Below the pieces are notes generated by a model, which ran no database searches, was not told the origin of the DNA, and worked only from the letters and a program-made list of their open reading frames with translations. A stretch of DNA of 64,000 nucleotides, from positions 310,001 through 374,000 of the forward strand of contig NZ_RCUW01000001.1 in assembly GCF_003667525.1 (NCBI RefSeq). Direction: 5' to 3'. A program made the translations under genes and the position numbers. Source of the stretch: Mycetocola_B reblochoni (GTDB taxonomy: Bacteria > Actinomycetota > Actinomycetes > Actinomycetales > Microbacteriaceae). Position 1 is the stretch's first letter. The number at the start of each line of letters is the position of its first letter. Shown piece after piece: positions 24,383 to 34,476 of the stretch.

Positions 24383-24413
24383 CTGGCACTCCTCTCGGTG
24401 TCGATCGGTGGGG

Positions 24414-25796
<1,383 letters not shown>

Positions 25797-25987
25797 GGTT
25801 CTCCAAGGAATACAACGACGAGCAGGCCGGCTGCCAGGCTCCCGGCAAGTCTAGCGAGTAGCCGTGGGCGGGCCAGTCCCCCCGCTCTCCGTCCCACACC
25901 TTCTCCTCACAGCATCGATAGGAACGGCACAGAAAAGCTCCCTACGGTTGAAGCATCAAGCGAATCCCCCGATACCGAGGAGCCCCC

Positions 25988-26491
25988 ATGCAGAACCGAC
26001 CCGCCATCCGCACCGCCGGAGCACTCGCCGGACTCGCCCTGATGGGGGCGCTCGCCGGGTGCAGCACGACAGCCGCCGACACGGACAGCCAGAGCAGCGG
26101 GGCCGCGGCCGGCGGAAGCGCAGCGGCGACCACCTCGCCCTCGAGCGAGTCGTCGGCGAGCACGGAGAGCACGGACACGGGCTCCGCCGACGGCGCCTAC
26201 ACCGACGGCAGCTACACGGCGACGGGAAGCTACCAGTCGCCGGGAGGGCAGGAGAGCGTCGAGGTGACGCTCACCATCGCCGACGACACGGTCACGGCCG
26301 TCGAGGTCGTCGGCGACACCGACAACGCCAACTCCACGCGGTACCAGTCCGAGTTCATCGGCGGGATCAGCGACGTCGTCGTCGGGGTGCCCGTCGACGA
26401 GCTCCAGGTCGACAAGGTCGCCGGGTCCTCACTCACCAGCGGCGGTTTCAACGAGGCGCTCGAGACGATCAAGGCCGATGCCGCGGCCTGA
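25988..26491 (+). CDS. FMN-binding domain lipoprotein
   Basis: Extracytoplasmic flavoprotein, 167 residues. A lipobox LAGC (Cys25) directs lipidation; residues 26-66 are a Ser/Thr/Ala-rich tether. The FMN-binding domain (about 67-167) opens with DGAYTDGSYTATG. The flavinylation site DKVAGSSLTSGGF matches the D-x3-G-A/S-T/S pattern used by ApbE, which makes Ser148 the likely covalent FMN position. GAGGAG precedes the ATG. The apbE gene overlaps its 3' end by 14 bp, and the membrane reductase follows, so it should be the outer electron acceptor of that chain. The final acceptor is unknown. Confidence 0.9.
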   Translation: MQNRPAIRTAGALAGLALMGALAGCSTTAADTDSQSSGAAAGGSAAATTSPSSESSASTESTDTGSADGAYTDGSYTATGSYQSPGGQESVEVTLTIADDTVTAVEVVGDTDNANSTRYQSEFIGGISDVVVGVPVDELQVDKVAGSSLTSGGFNEALETIKADAAA

Positions 26492-27353
26492 GCACCGCTG
26501 GACGTTCGAGGCCATCGGTACGCACTGGACGTTGGAGAGCGACACCGCGTTCTCCGACGACGTCCGCACCGATGTCCTCGACGTCTGCGAGCGGTTCGAC
26601 GCCGCCTGGTCGCGGTTCAGGGCCGACTCCGTCGTCAGCGGACTCGGCCGGGACGGCGGCGAGGCCACGATGCCGGCCGAGTCCTCCCGGCTGGCCGCGC
26701 TCTACCGCGACCTCGAACGGGTCACCCAGGGTGCGATGACACCGCTGGTCGGCGTCCCGCTGAGCAGGCTCGGCTACGACGCCGGCTACCGGCTGCACCC
26801 GGACGGTCCGCCCGTCGCCGCGGCCCGCTGGGACGACGCCCTGCACTGGCAGGGCCGGGCGCTGCGGCTCGCCCGCGGTGAGATCCTGGACATCGGCGCC
26901 GCCGGCAAGGGGGAGCTCGTCGACCAGGTGACCGACGTCCTCCTCTCGGCGGGGCACCGCCGCTTCTGCGTGGACGGCAGCGGCGACCTGCGCGTGGTCG
27001 GCCATCGGGAGCAACCGCTCCGCATCGCCCTGGCCAAGCCCGGCGACGCCGGACTCGCCGTCGGTGTCGCCGAGCTCGCCTACGGCGCCCTGTGCGCGAG
27101 TGCGACGGACCGGCGCCGCTGGTCGGAAGGGCTGCACCATGTGCTCGACGGGCGGACGGGTACCCCCGTCACCGAGGTCCAGGCGAGCTGGGTCGTCGCC
27201 GAGAGCGCGATGATCGCCGACGCGATGGCGACCGCCCTGTTCCTCAGCCCTGCCGCGCCGCTCCGAGAGCTGGCAGAGTTCGAGTACGTCCGACTGTTCG
27301 TCAACGGGCAGGCGGAGACGTCCGCCGGCTTCCCCGGAAAGGTCCTCGCATGA
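26478..27353 (+). CDS. apbE: FAD:protein FMN transferase
   Basis: Transfers FMN from FAD onto a Ser/Thr of the extracytoplasmic FMN-binding protein encoded just upstream. The 291 residues have the ApbE order: EAIGTHWTLE at the start, SRFRADSVVSGL, MTPLVGVPLSRLGYD, the Mg/FAD-site segment GEILDIGAAGKGELVDQV, DGSGDLRVVG, HVLDGRTGTPV and the C-terminal VVAESAMIADAMATALF. I see no clear signal peptide or lipobox, unusual for an enzyme that modifies exported substrates; it may act on the lipoprotein before export or be anchored otherwise. Its stop overlaps the ATG at 27350 (ATGA). Confidence 0.92.
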   Translation: MPRPEHRWTFEAIGTHWTLESDTAFSDDVRTDVLDVCERFDAAWSRFRADSVVSGLGRDGGEATMPAESSRLAALYRDLERVTQGAMTPLVGVPLSRLGYDAGYRLHPDGPPVAAARWDDALHWQGRALRLARGEILDIGAAGKGELVDQVTDVLLSAGHRRFCVDGSGDLRVVGHREQPLRIALAKPGDAGLAVGVAELAYGALCASATDRRRWSEGLHHVLDGRTGTPVTEVQASWVVAESAMIADAMATALFLSPAAPLRELAEFEYVRLFVNGQAETSAGFPGKVLA

Positions 27354-27407
27354 CAGCCCCCGCTGCCGCCCCCCCGCCGACTCGGCCCGCTCGCGCTCAT
27401 CGACGCC
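27350..27407 (+). other. Out-of-frame natural start and C7 tract of the membrane reductase
   Basis: ATG 27350 overlaps the apbE stop (ATGA) and has GGAAAGG about 7 nt upstream, so it is a clear translation start. Its reading frame (MTAPAAAPP) is +1 relative to the downstream gene. A run of seven C at 27369-27375 lies between. Removing one C would join the two into MTAPAAAPRRLGPLALIDA followed by VPMHRL, continuous with the gene. Confidence 0.7.
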
Positions 27408-28910
27408 GTGCCGATGCACCGTCTCGTCTCGGTGTCCCTGGCCGTGATCGGCGTGATCGCCGTCGTGTCCGCGGCCGTCGGCTCGCTCAGCTACTCGCCG
27501 CTCGCACTCGCCGTGTCGGCGACCGTCGGAGTCGGGGTCGCCGTCGCCGTCAACGCGGGCGCCGCCGCCCTGGCGCGCCGGAGCCCGCACCACGAGTCGG
27601 CGGTCATCACCGGCCTGATCGCGTTCTTCCTCGCCTGGCCGTCGCTGTCGCCGCTCGACCTCAGCGTCGTCGCCGGGCTCAGCGCCCTCGGCGTGGCATC
27701 CAAGTACCTGCTCGTCTGGCGGGGCCGCCAACTGGCCAACCCCGTCGTCGTGGCCGCCGTCGCACTGGGCCTCGCGGGGGTCTCGAGCGAGATCTGGTGG
27801 GTGGCGTCGGAGCCCCTGTTCCCCGCGGTGCTCGTGTTCAGCCTGCTGATCCTGCGCCGGACGAGGATGATGCTCCCGGGGCTGGTCTTCATCGTCGTCG
27901 CCCTGGCCGGCACCGTGCTCGGCAGCGTCTCCGGCGGGGCAGCCCTGCCCGACGCCCTCCTCGGCGCCCTCGTCTCGACGCCCATCCTGTTCCTGGCCGG
28001 CTTCATGCTGACGGAGCCGATCACCCTGGCGCCCCGGACGGCCCAGCGGGTCATCGTGGCCGTGGTCACCGGCGTGCTGTTCAGCGCTCCGCTGCTGCTG
28101 GCCAGCGTGCTGCATCTGCCCACCTCGCTCGGCCCGCTGACACTGTCCCCGGCGTTCGCACTGCTGGTCGGCAACCTGATCTCCTTCGCCTTCGGACCGC
28201 GGCGGGCGCTGCGGTTCACCGTGGCGGAGGTGGCGGAGGAGGCGCCGGCGGTGTGGTCGGTGTCGCTGCTGCCGGAGCAGCCCACGCGGTTCGAGCCGGG
28301 GCAGTACCTGGAGCTCAGCCTGCCGCACCGCCGCAGCGACAGCGGCGGCACCCGGCGCGTGTTCAGCATGACGACCGCGCCCGGCGCCGTCGAGGTGGGG
28401 CTCGGCGTGCGCGTCGACGAGCCGGCGAGCACCTTCAAACGGGAGCTGAGGGCCCTGCAGCCGGGAGACCAGCTGAGCGCGACGCGGATCGGGGGCGACT
28501 TCGTCCCCCCGGCCGATCCGCGCCAGGCGGTCCTGTACATCGCGGCGGGGATCGGCGTGACGCCGTTCCTGTCGCACCTGGCCGCGGAGCAGTCCGCGGG
28601 CGTCGACAGGGACAGGGTGCTCGTGTACCTGCTGAGGGATGGCGGGCCCATCCCGTTCCAGGACCGGCTCATGGCTGCGGGGATCCGGGTGATCGTCGTG
28701 GCACCGACCGTGCCCGACGCGCTGCCGGAGGGGTGGAGCTACGCCGGGGCGTCACGCCTGACGGCCGACACCCTTCCGGCGCTCGTGCCGGACGTCGCGC
28801 ACCGGCACTGCTTCATCTCCGGCAGCCCCTCGGCCGTCGGCCAGCTCCGCCACGTCGTCCGGCGGGCGGGCGCGAGTCACGTGACCACGGACGCCTTCGC
28901 CGGGTACTGA
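27408..28910 (+). CDS. Membrane protein fused to a ferredoxin-NADP reductase domain
   Basis: Likely takes electrons from cytosolic NAD(P)H through FAD into the membrane and on to the FMN lipoprotein. Residues 1-255 hold about ten hydrophobic helices resembling the NqrB/RnfD-like membrane part of such fusions. Residues ~265-500 are an FNR module: FAD site RFEPGQYLELSLPHRR and RRVFSMTTAPG, NAD(P)H site YIAAGIGVTPFLSHLA, and C-terminal HCFISGSPSAVGQLRHVV. GTG 27408 and ATG 27414 are the first in-frame starts, but neither has a ribosome-binding site; the well-formed start at 27350 is out of frame by one base across a C7 run. The gene may be frameshifted, phase-variable or mis-sequenced there. Confidence 0.85.
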   Translation: MPMHRLVSVSLAVIGVIAVVSAAVGSLSYSPLALAVSATVGVGVAVAVNAGAAALARRSPHHESAVITGLIAFFLAWPSLSPLDLSVVAGLSALGVASKYLLVWRGRQLANPVVVAAVALGLAGVSSEIWWVASEPLFPAVLVFSLLILRRTRMMLPGLVFIVVALAGTVLGSVSGGAALPDALLGALVSTPILFLAGFMLTEPITLAPRTAQRVIVAVVTGVLFSAPLLLASVLHLPTSLGPLTLSPAFALLVGNLISFAFGPRRALRFTVAEVAEEAPAVWSVSLLPEQPTRFEPGQYLELSLPHRRSDSGGTRRVFSMTTAPGAVEVGLGVRVDEPASTFKRELRALQPGDQLSATRIGGDFVPPADPRQAVLYIAAGIGVTPFLSHLAAEQSAGVDRDRVLVYLLRDGGPIPFQDRLMAAGIRVIVVAPTVPDALPEGWSYAGASRLTADTLPALVPDVAHRHCFISGSPSAVGQLRHVVRRAGASHVTTDAFAGY

Positions 28911-28950
28911 CCCGGCGTAGCGGGCGCGCCGAGCCGGGCCCGGGGCGACC

Positions 28951-29523
28951 TCAGCGCAGCAGCAGGGCGCGCGCGTCGGCGACGGTGCGCTCCGCCTCCT
29001 CCGAGTTGATGCGCGCGAGCAGCATGGCCGCGAGGACGGCGGCCACGAGCAGCCGGGCCCGCACCGAGCGGTCGCCGTCGGACAGCGCGGGCAGTGCGGA
29101 GCCGAGCGCGGCGTACACGGCGTCGTGGAGCTCGCGCCGGTAGTCGTCGACGACGTGGCGCTGCACCTCGTCGTGCGCGGCGAGGCCCGCCGCGCTGTTG
29201 AGCAGCAGGCACCCCCTGTCGGCACCGGGCGCCCCGCCGACAGCCCGCGCGATCGCGTTGAGGTACTCGGCGAGCGCCGACGGATCGGCGGAGCTCCCGC
29301 TCAACCTCGCCAGCAGCGGGCCGACCACGTTCTCCCTGTAGTCGCGCACCGCGGCGTCGTAGAGCCCCCGCTTGCTGCCGAAGCTGTTGTAGATGCTCGA
29401 CCGGTTCAGGCCGCAGGCGCGTTCGAGCTCGGGCAGGGAGACGGCGTCGAACCCGCGGTCCCAGAACAGCTCGCGGGCGGCACGGGCGACGACGGTGCGG
29501 TCGAATGCAGCGGTGCGGGCCAC
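28951..29523 (-). CDS. TetR family transcriptional regulator
   Basis: A 190-residue one-component repressor. The N-terminal HTH reads VARAARELFWDRGFDAVSLPELERACGLNRSSIYNSFGSKRGLYD, a classic TetR arrangement with Leu-Asn-Arg-Ser-Ser in the recognition helix. The C-terminal ligand domain has Cys in ADRGCLLLNSAAGLA, a feature of the AcrR-like members. The GTG start has AGGAGG 5 nt upstream. It diverges from DUF1304, and the CTGAAC-N6-GTTCAG repeat lies in the shared 67-bp gap. Confidence 0.92.
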   Translation of the reverse strand: MARTAAFDRTVVARAARELFWDRGFDAVSLPELERACGLNRSSIYNSFGSKRGLYDAAVRDYRENVVGPLLARLSGSSADPSALAEYLNAIARAVGGAPGADRGCLLLNSAAGLAAHDEVQRHVVDDYRRELHDAVYAALGSALPALSDGDRSVRARLLVAAVLAAMLLARINSEEAERTVADARALLLR

Positions 29524-29532
29524 GGTTCCTCC

Positions 29533-29578
29533 TGGACGGTTGCGTTTCCCCCAGCCTATACTGAACCAACCAGTTCAG
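29533..29578 (+). promoter_or_regulatory. Promoter with overlapping TetR operator
   Basis: TGGACG (29533-29538) and TATACT (29557-29562), 18 bp apart, form a good promoter for the DUF1304 gene. CTGAAC-CAACCA-GTTCAG (29561-29578), a perfect 6-bp inverted repeat, overlaps the end of the -10 box and the start site, where a repressor would block it. The divergent TetR gene is the obvious repressor. Confidence 0.7.
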
Positions 29579-29590
29579 AAAGGCTGCACC

Positions 29591-29980
29591 ATGGTCACCC
29601 TCACCGCCGTCCTCGCCCTGCTCGCCGCGGCCCTGCACGTCGCCATCTTCGTCATGGAGTCCGTGCTGTGGACGAGCCCCGGCGTCCGCGCACGCTTCGG
29701 CACCACGCCCGAGCAGGCCGAGGCGACCAGGGAGATGGCGCTCAACCAGGGCTACTACAACCTGTTCCTCGGCGTCATCGCCGCAGCCGGGGCGATCGCG
29801 CTCCTCACCGGAGCGGCGTCCGTCGGGACGGCGCTCGTCTACGCCGGCACCGGTTCGATGCTGCTCGCAGCCGTCGTCCTCGCCGCGACCTCGCCCGACA
29901 AGCGCAGGGCGGCCGTGACGCAGGGGCTGCTCCCGCTGCTCACCGTGATCGTCCTGAGCGCCACGCTCGCGATCAGCTGA
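29591..29980 (+). CDS. DUF1304 membrane protein
   Basis: A 129-residue protein with four helices at about 4-25, 53-74, 76-97 and 108-127. The family markers HVAIFVMESVLWT and NQGYYNLFLGVIAA are present. Function is unknown; the family often sits with TetR regulators and oxidoreductases, as here. AGAAAGG lies before the ATG. It is followed after 58 bp by an NADPH oxidoreductase on the same strand. Confidence 0.9.
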   Translation: MVTLTAVLALLAAALHVAIFVMESVLWTSPGVRARFGTTPEQAEATREMALNQGYYNLFLGVIAAAGAIALLTGAASVGTALVYAGTGSMLLAAVVLAATSPDKRRAAVTQGLLPLLTVIVLSATLAIS

Positions 29981-30038
29981 CCCGCGCGCCGAACCACCAC
30001 CCACCCGCCCAGCCAGAGACTCCCGGAGGAACCCGACC

Positions 30039-31049
<1,011 letters not shown>

Positions 31050-31158
31050 ACCCTGTCGATGCGCCCCGCCCCGGGTGCCGCGCGACGGGGCGGGCGACAC
31101 CGCCAGGCGGAGGGACGGAACCGCGCCGGCCGCGACGGCCGCGACGGCGATGCCGTGG

Positions 31159-31164
31159 CACGAT
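31159..31164 (+). promoter_or_regulatory. Possible -10 hexamer, leaderless NUDIX gene
   Basis: CACGAT followed by 6 nt (GAGGCG) and GTG 31171. It keeps the A and T of TANNNT but not the first T. Confidence 0.3.
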
Positions 31165-31170
31165 GAGGCG

Positions 31171-31590
31171 GTGACCACCCTTCCCGACATCGTCGTGTCC
31201 GCCCTGGCCCTGGTCAGAGGGCGCCGCGTCCTGCTGGTCACCGCCCGCGGCCGCGACGTGCTGTTCATGCCCGGCGGCAAGGTGGACCCCGGTGAGAGTG
31301 GTGCGGACGCCCTGCTCAGGGAGAGCAGGGAGGAGGTCGGGCTCATTCTCGACCCCGCGAGCGTCGCCGAGCTGTTCACCGTCCGCACCCAGGCCCACGG
31401 CGAGCCGGACGGACGCCAGGTCGCGATGACGCTCTACAGCGCGGCCCCGCTCGCCGGCACCCCCGGGGATCCGGTGCCCTCGGCCGAGGTCAGCGCCGTG
31501 CACTGGTGCTCGACGGCCGATGCGGTTCGCTGCCCTCCGGCCGGAGCCGCGGTCCTCGCGAGGCTGCACGCGCTCGACCTCATCGATTGA
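31171..31590 (+). CDS. NUDIX hydrolase
   Basis: Hydrolyses a nucleoside-diphosphate-linked substrate; which one is unknown. The product is 139 residues from GTG 31171 (VTTLPDIVVSALALV). The NUDIX box GKVDPGE-x7-RESREEVGL matches the G-x5-E-x7-RE-x2-EE-x-G consensus with all catalytic Glu present. A 7-residue longer start at ATG 31150 is possible; I prefer the GTG because a -10-like hexamer sits exactly 6 nt upstream and the N-terminus then fits the first beta strand. Its 3' end overlaps the convergent TetR gene by 11 bp. Confidence 0.9.
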   Translation: MTTLPDIVVSALALVRGRRVLLVTARGRDVLFMPGGKVDPGESGADALLRESREEVGLILDPASVAELFTVRTQAHGEPDGRQVAMTLYSAAPLAGTPGDPVPSAEVSAVHWCSTADAVRCPPAGAAVLARLHALDLID

Positions 31591-32221
31591 GCGGCCCGGG
31601 GCGGCCGACGAGGGCGGCCACGTCGGCCATGACCTGCGCGTAGCCGTCGGGCCCGAGGGCTTCTCCGCTGGCGTCGTCCGTGAGGATCGCCTGCATCGCG
31701 CCGGCCACGAGGTTCGTCGTCAGTGCGGCCTCCCGGGCGGCAGACCCGTGGTCCAGCCGACGCCGTCGCGGGTCGGCCTCGAGCCATCCGGTGAGGAGGG
31801 CCTCGAGCTGCGCCATGATCGCCAGCAACGGCAGGCTGATCTGCGGACGGGTCTCGGGTTGCTCGCGAAGCAGCTCCATCCGGGCGCCGACGACCTCGCC
31901 GTGCGGCGCGAGATCCCCGAGCGAGGCCACGACGATTGCGAGCAGGGCGGCCGCATGATCCCCGTCTCCGACCCCAGAGGCGAGTATCGCCTCTGCCTGA
32001 TCCGCAGGGATCATCTCGACGGGGATTCCGAAGATGGCCGCGTCCCGCGAGGGCATGTGGAGGAAGAAGGTGCTCCGCGCGATGTCGACGACATCACAGA
32101 TCTCGGCCACGGTCACATTGCGGTAGCCGCGCTCCCTGGCGATCGCGACCGCCGCCAGCTGGATGCGCTGACTGAGCTCGTGACGCTTGCGCTCACGTCG
32201 GGGTGCGCGTTCCGTGCCCAT
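31580..32221 (-). CDS. TetR family transcriptional regulator
   Basis: A 213-residue repressor with the HTH RIQLAAVAIARERGYRNVTVAEICDVVDIARSTFFLHMPSRDAAIF, where STFFLHMPS replaces the usual STFYYHF. The C-terminal domain is helical. ATG 32221 has no Shine-Dalgarno; TATCAT lies exactly 6 nt upstream, which points to leaderless translation. A 32-bp near-perfect palindrome lies 17 nt before the start, between it and the divergent von Willebrand gene, so it is probably autoregulatory and controls that gene too. Confidence 0.92.
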   Translation of the reverse strand: MGTERAPRRERKRHELSQRIQLAAVAIARERGYRNVTVAEICDVVDIARSTFFLHMPSRDAAIFGIPVEMIPADQAEAILASGVGDGDHAAALLAIVVASLGDLAPHGEVVGARMELLREQPETRPQISLPLLAIMAQLEALLTGWLEADPRRRRLDHGSAAREAALTTNLVAGAMQAILTDDASGEALGPDGYAQVMADVAALVGRPGPLNR

Positions 32222-32227
32222 GACCCT

Positions 32228-32233
32228 ATGATA
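32228..32233 (-). promoter_or_regulatory. -10 hexamer of the leaderless TetR gene
   Basis: TATCAT on the minus strand, then 6 nt (AGGGTC) and ATG 32221. The best -10 match of the leaderless set in this window. Confidence 0.6.
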
Positions 32234-32238
32234 CCGAT

Positions 32239-32270
32239 ATGGACACCGTCCAATGTTGGATGGTGTCCAT
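32239..32270. promoter_or_regulatory. 32-bp palindrome, TetR operator
   Basis: Arms ATGGACACCGTCCAA and TTGGATGGTGTCCAT (14 of 15 matching) around TG. It overlaps the expected -35 region of the TetR promoter and lies about 50 bp before the von Willebrand gene, so one site can control both directions. Confidence 0.75.
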
Positions 32271-32318
32271 TTTGGATCGCTGACACCCCCGTCTCCCGCA
32301 TCGCAAGGACCCCCACCC

Positions 32319-33614
32319 ATGCCCACCACCCGCAGAACAACCCGAACCACAGCACTCACAGGAATCCTCGCCGCCTGCCTCCTCGCCGGCGCGGCGACCC
32401 CCCTCGCGGCCGCACAGCCGCGCGACACGGCCGTCGACGAGGACTGCACCGCGGCCGGAGCGCTCGACCTTGCCGTCGTGCTCGACACCACCGGCTCGAT
32501 GAGCAGCGCGATCTCCGCCGCCGGCACCACCGCCGTCGATCTCGCGACAACGGTGTCCTCCTCGGGCGGGCGCGTCGCGCTCGTCGACTACCGCGACGCG
32601 GGCGACTCCTGGACCTCACGGATCCGCACCGACTTCACCGCCGACGCCGCCACCTACGCGGCGGCCGTCGGGGAGATGTGGGCAGGCGAAGGCGGCGATA
32701 TCCCCGAGGCGACCCTGTTTGCCCTCAACACCGCTCTGACCGAGCTGAGCTGGGACGACGATGCCGCCCGAGCGGTGATCGTCATCACGGACGCACCCTT
32801 CCACGACCCGGATCGGGCGGACCCCTCGCTGACCTCGTCGGGCGTCGCCGCAGCGCTGGCCGGGAGCGGGACCGCCGTGCACGCGCTTCTGACTGACCGC
32901 TCAGCGGACACGAGCGGCCAGTACTCCGCGCTCGCCTCCGCGACGGGCGGCTCCGTCACGACCCTTGGCGCCGCGGGCTCGACGATCGAGGAGCTGCTGG
33001 CCTCCCTCGTCGACGACGTGGTCTCGCGCCCCTACGTCACCTTCACGCAGCCGTCCTACGCCTTCGAGGCGGGCACGGCCGGGGAGCTCCCCACCGTCAG
33101 CGGTGACGAGTGCCTCCCACTCGAGGGAGCGAGCTGGGCGTGGGAGTTCCTCGACGGCGACCCCGAGGTCAGCGGCGTGACGACGGAGACCGCGACGGCG
33201 AACTACGCGACGCCGGGCGACTACGCGGTCCGCGTGACGATCACGACGCGCGAGGGAAAGACCGCGACGGCGACCACCACGGTCCGCGTGACCGCACCGG
33301 TGACCCCCACCCCCGAGCCGACGCAGGCGCCGGAACCGACGTCCGAGCCCACCGAGACCGCCGGGCCCGCGCCGGAACCCGCCCAGACGGCCGGGCCGAC
33401 ACCCGAGCCGACTCGCACAGCGTCGGAGACCGCCGCGCCGGCCGCCACGACGCCGACCGTCGCCCCGACGGAAGCGTCCGAGGCCGACGCACCCCCGACG
33501 CCCGCTCCCGAAAATCTCGCCAGCACCGGAACCACGGGCGTCATCGGCGGCGCCTTCGCGGTCGCGCTGCTCGCGGCGGGCGCGATCCTCGTCGGACGGC
33601 GGGCGCGCCGCTGA
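32319..33614 (+). CDS. Sortase-anchored von Willebrand factor A / PKD-like surface protein
   Basis: A 431-residue cell-surface protein, partner unknown. A signal peptide (1-32, ending PLAAAQP) precedes a VWA domain (about 48-225) with the MIDAS motif DTTGS (56-60) and VIVITDAPF. An Ig/PKD-like domain (about 240-325) with TATANYATPGDYAVRVTITT follows, then a Pro/Thr/Glu-rich stalk of TPEPT-type repeats (330-395). The C-terminus has LASTG (400-404), a hydrophobic helix and RRARR: a LAxTG sorting signal of the kind used by actinobacterial housekeeping sortases. It diverges from a TetR gene with a strong palindrome between, so expression is probably conditional. Confidence 0.9.
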   Translation: MPTTRRTTRTTALTGILAACLLAGAATPLAAAQPRDTAVDEDCTAAGALDLAVVLDTTGSMSSAISAAGTTAVDLATTVSSSGGRVALVDYRDAGDSWTSRIRTDFTADAATYAAAVGEMWAGEGGDIPEATLFALNTALTELSWDDDAARAVIVITDAPFHDPDRADPSLTSSGVAAALAGSGTAVHALLTDRSADTSGQYSALASATGGSVTTLGAAGSTIEELLASLVDDVVSRPYVTFTQPSYAFEAGTAGELPTVSGDECLPLEGASWAWEFLDGDPEVSGVTTETATANYATPGDYAVRVTITTREGKTATATTTVRVTAPVTPTPEPTQAPEPTSEPTETAGPAPEPAQTAGPTPEPTRTASETAAPAATTPTVAPTEASEADAPPTPAPENLASTGTTGVIGGAFAVALLAAGAILVGRRARR

Positions 33615-33722
33615 CACCGGGCGACGGCGGGGAGGGGCGGACGGTCAAGACCGTCCCCTCCTCGCGGTCGCGGCCCCTGCCCGGCTCGACCCGGCTCCCT
33701 GCGAGCGCCCCGCTTCCGTCGA

Positions 33723-33728
33723 TACGCT
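33723..33728 (+). promoter_or_regulatory. -10 hexamer, leaderless hydrolase gene
   Basis: TACGCT, 6 nt (GACCGG), then GTG 33735. No Shine-Dalgarno is present. Confidence 0.55.
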
Positions 33729-33734
33729 GACCGG

Positions 33735-34475
33735 GTGAGCACCCGCGAATTCCACTCTCACGGCCGCGTCCTCGCCTCCCACCGATCGGGGAGGGACGAC
33801 GGCCCCGCCTTCGTCCTCGTGCACGGCATCGGCATGGGCCACGGCTACTGGTCGCCGCTGGCGGACGAGCTCGGCACGCTCGGGCCCGTGCACAGCATCG
33901 ACCTGCCCGGCTTCGGCGACGCCCCCGAGCCGGACGAGCCGCTCGACATGGCCGGCAGCGGCGAGCTGCTCGCCGAGTTCATCGACGTCACCGGGCTCCG
34001 CGACGTCGTCCTCATCGGCCACTCGATGGGGACGGAGGTCGCCACCGAGGCCGCCGTCGCCCGACCGGATCTGCTCGACGCCCTCGTGCTGATCGCCCCG
34101 ACCGTCAACGACGCCGAGCGCAGCATCGGGATGCAGACGCTGCGCATGCTGCAGGACCTGTGGAGCCCGCACCCGATGGTGCTCTGGTACGGCCTGGTGT
34201 ACTACGTCAAGGCCGGACCGCGCTGGTACCTGAAGAAGCTGCGCACGATGATGGCGCACCGCGTCGAGGAGCGCTACCCGTTCGTGCGCACGCCCACCCT
34301 GGTGATCCGCGGGCAGCACGACCCGGTCGCACCGCGCGACTGGGTGGAGCGGGTGGCGGCGGCGATCCCCGGCGCAGTCGCCGCGGAGGTCCCCGGGCGC
34401 GGCCACGAAACGATGATCACCGGGCACCGCGAGGTCGCCGCCCAGATCCGCGCGCTCATCAGAGCGGCCGTGTGA
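33735..34475 (+). CDS. Alpha/beta hydrolase
   Basis: Serine hydrolase of 246 residues, substrate unknown. It has the oxyanion-loop LVHGIGMGHGYW, the nucleophile elbow IGHSMGTE (Ser97), the acid-loop segment VIRGQHDPVAP and the late His in GRGHETMITGH. The lid region (about 120-165) is rich in Trp and Tyr (WSPHPMVLWYGLVYYVKAGPRWY is split around a helix). The next hydrolase starts 2 bp after its stop, so they form an operon. Confidence 0.9.
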   Translation: MSTREFHSHGRVLASHRSGRDDGPAFVLVHGIGMGHGYWSPLADELGTLGPVHSIDLPGFGDAPEPDEPLDMAGSGELLAEFIDVTGLRDVVLIGHSMGTEVATEAAVARPDLLDALVLIAPTVNDAERSIGMQTLRMLQDLWSPHPMVLWYGLVYYVKAGPRWYLKKLRTMMAHRVEERYPFVRTPTLVIRGQHDPVAPRDWVERVAAAIPGAVAAEVPGRGHETMITGHREVAAQIRALIRAAV

Positions 34476-34476
34476 G

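Noticed and set aside
26469..28577. A 702-residue minus-strand ORF over apbE and the membrane reductase
   Set aside because: Antisense to two recognisable genes; composition is low-complexity.
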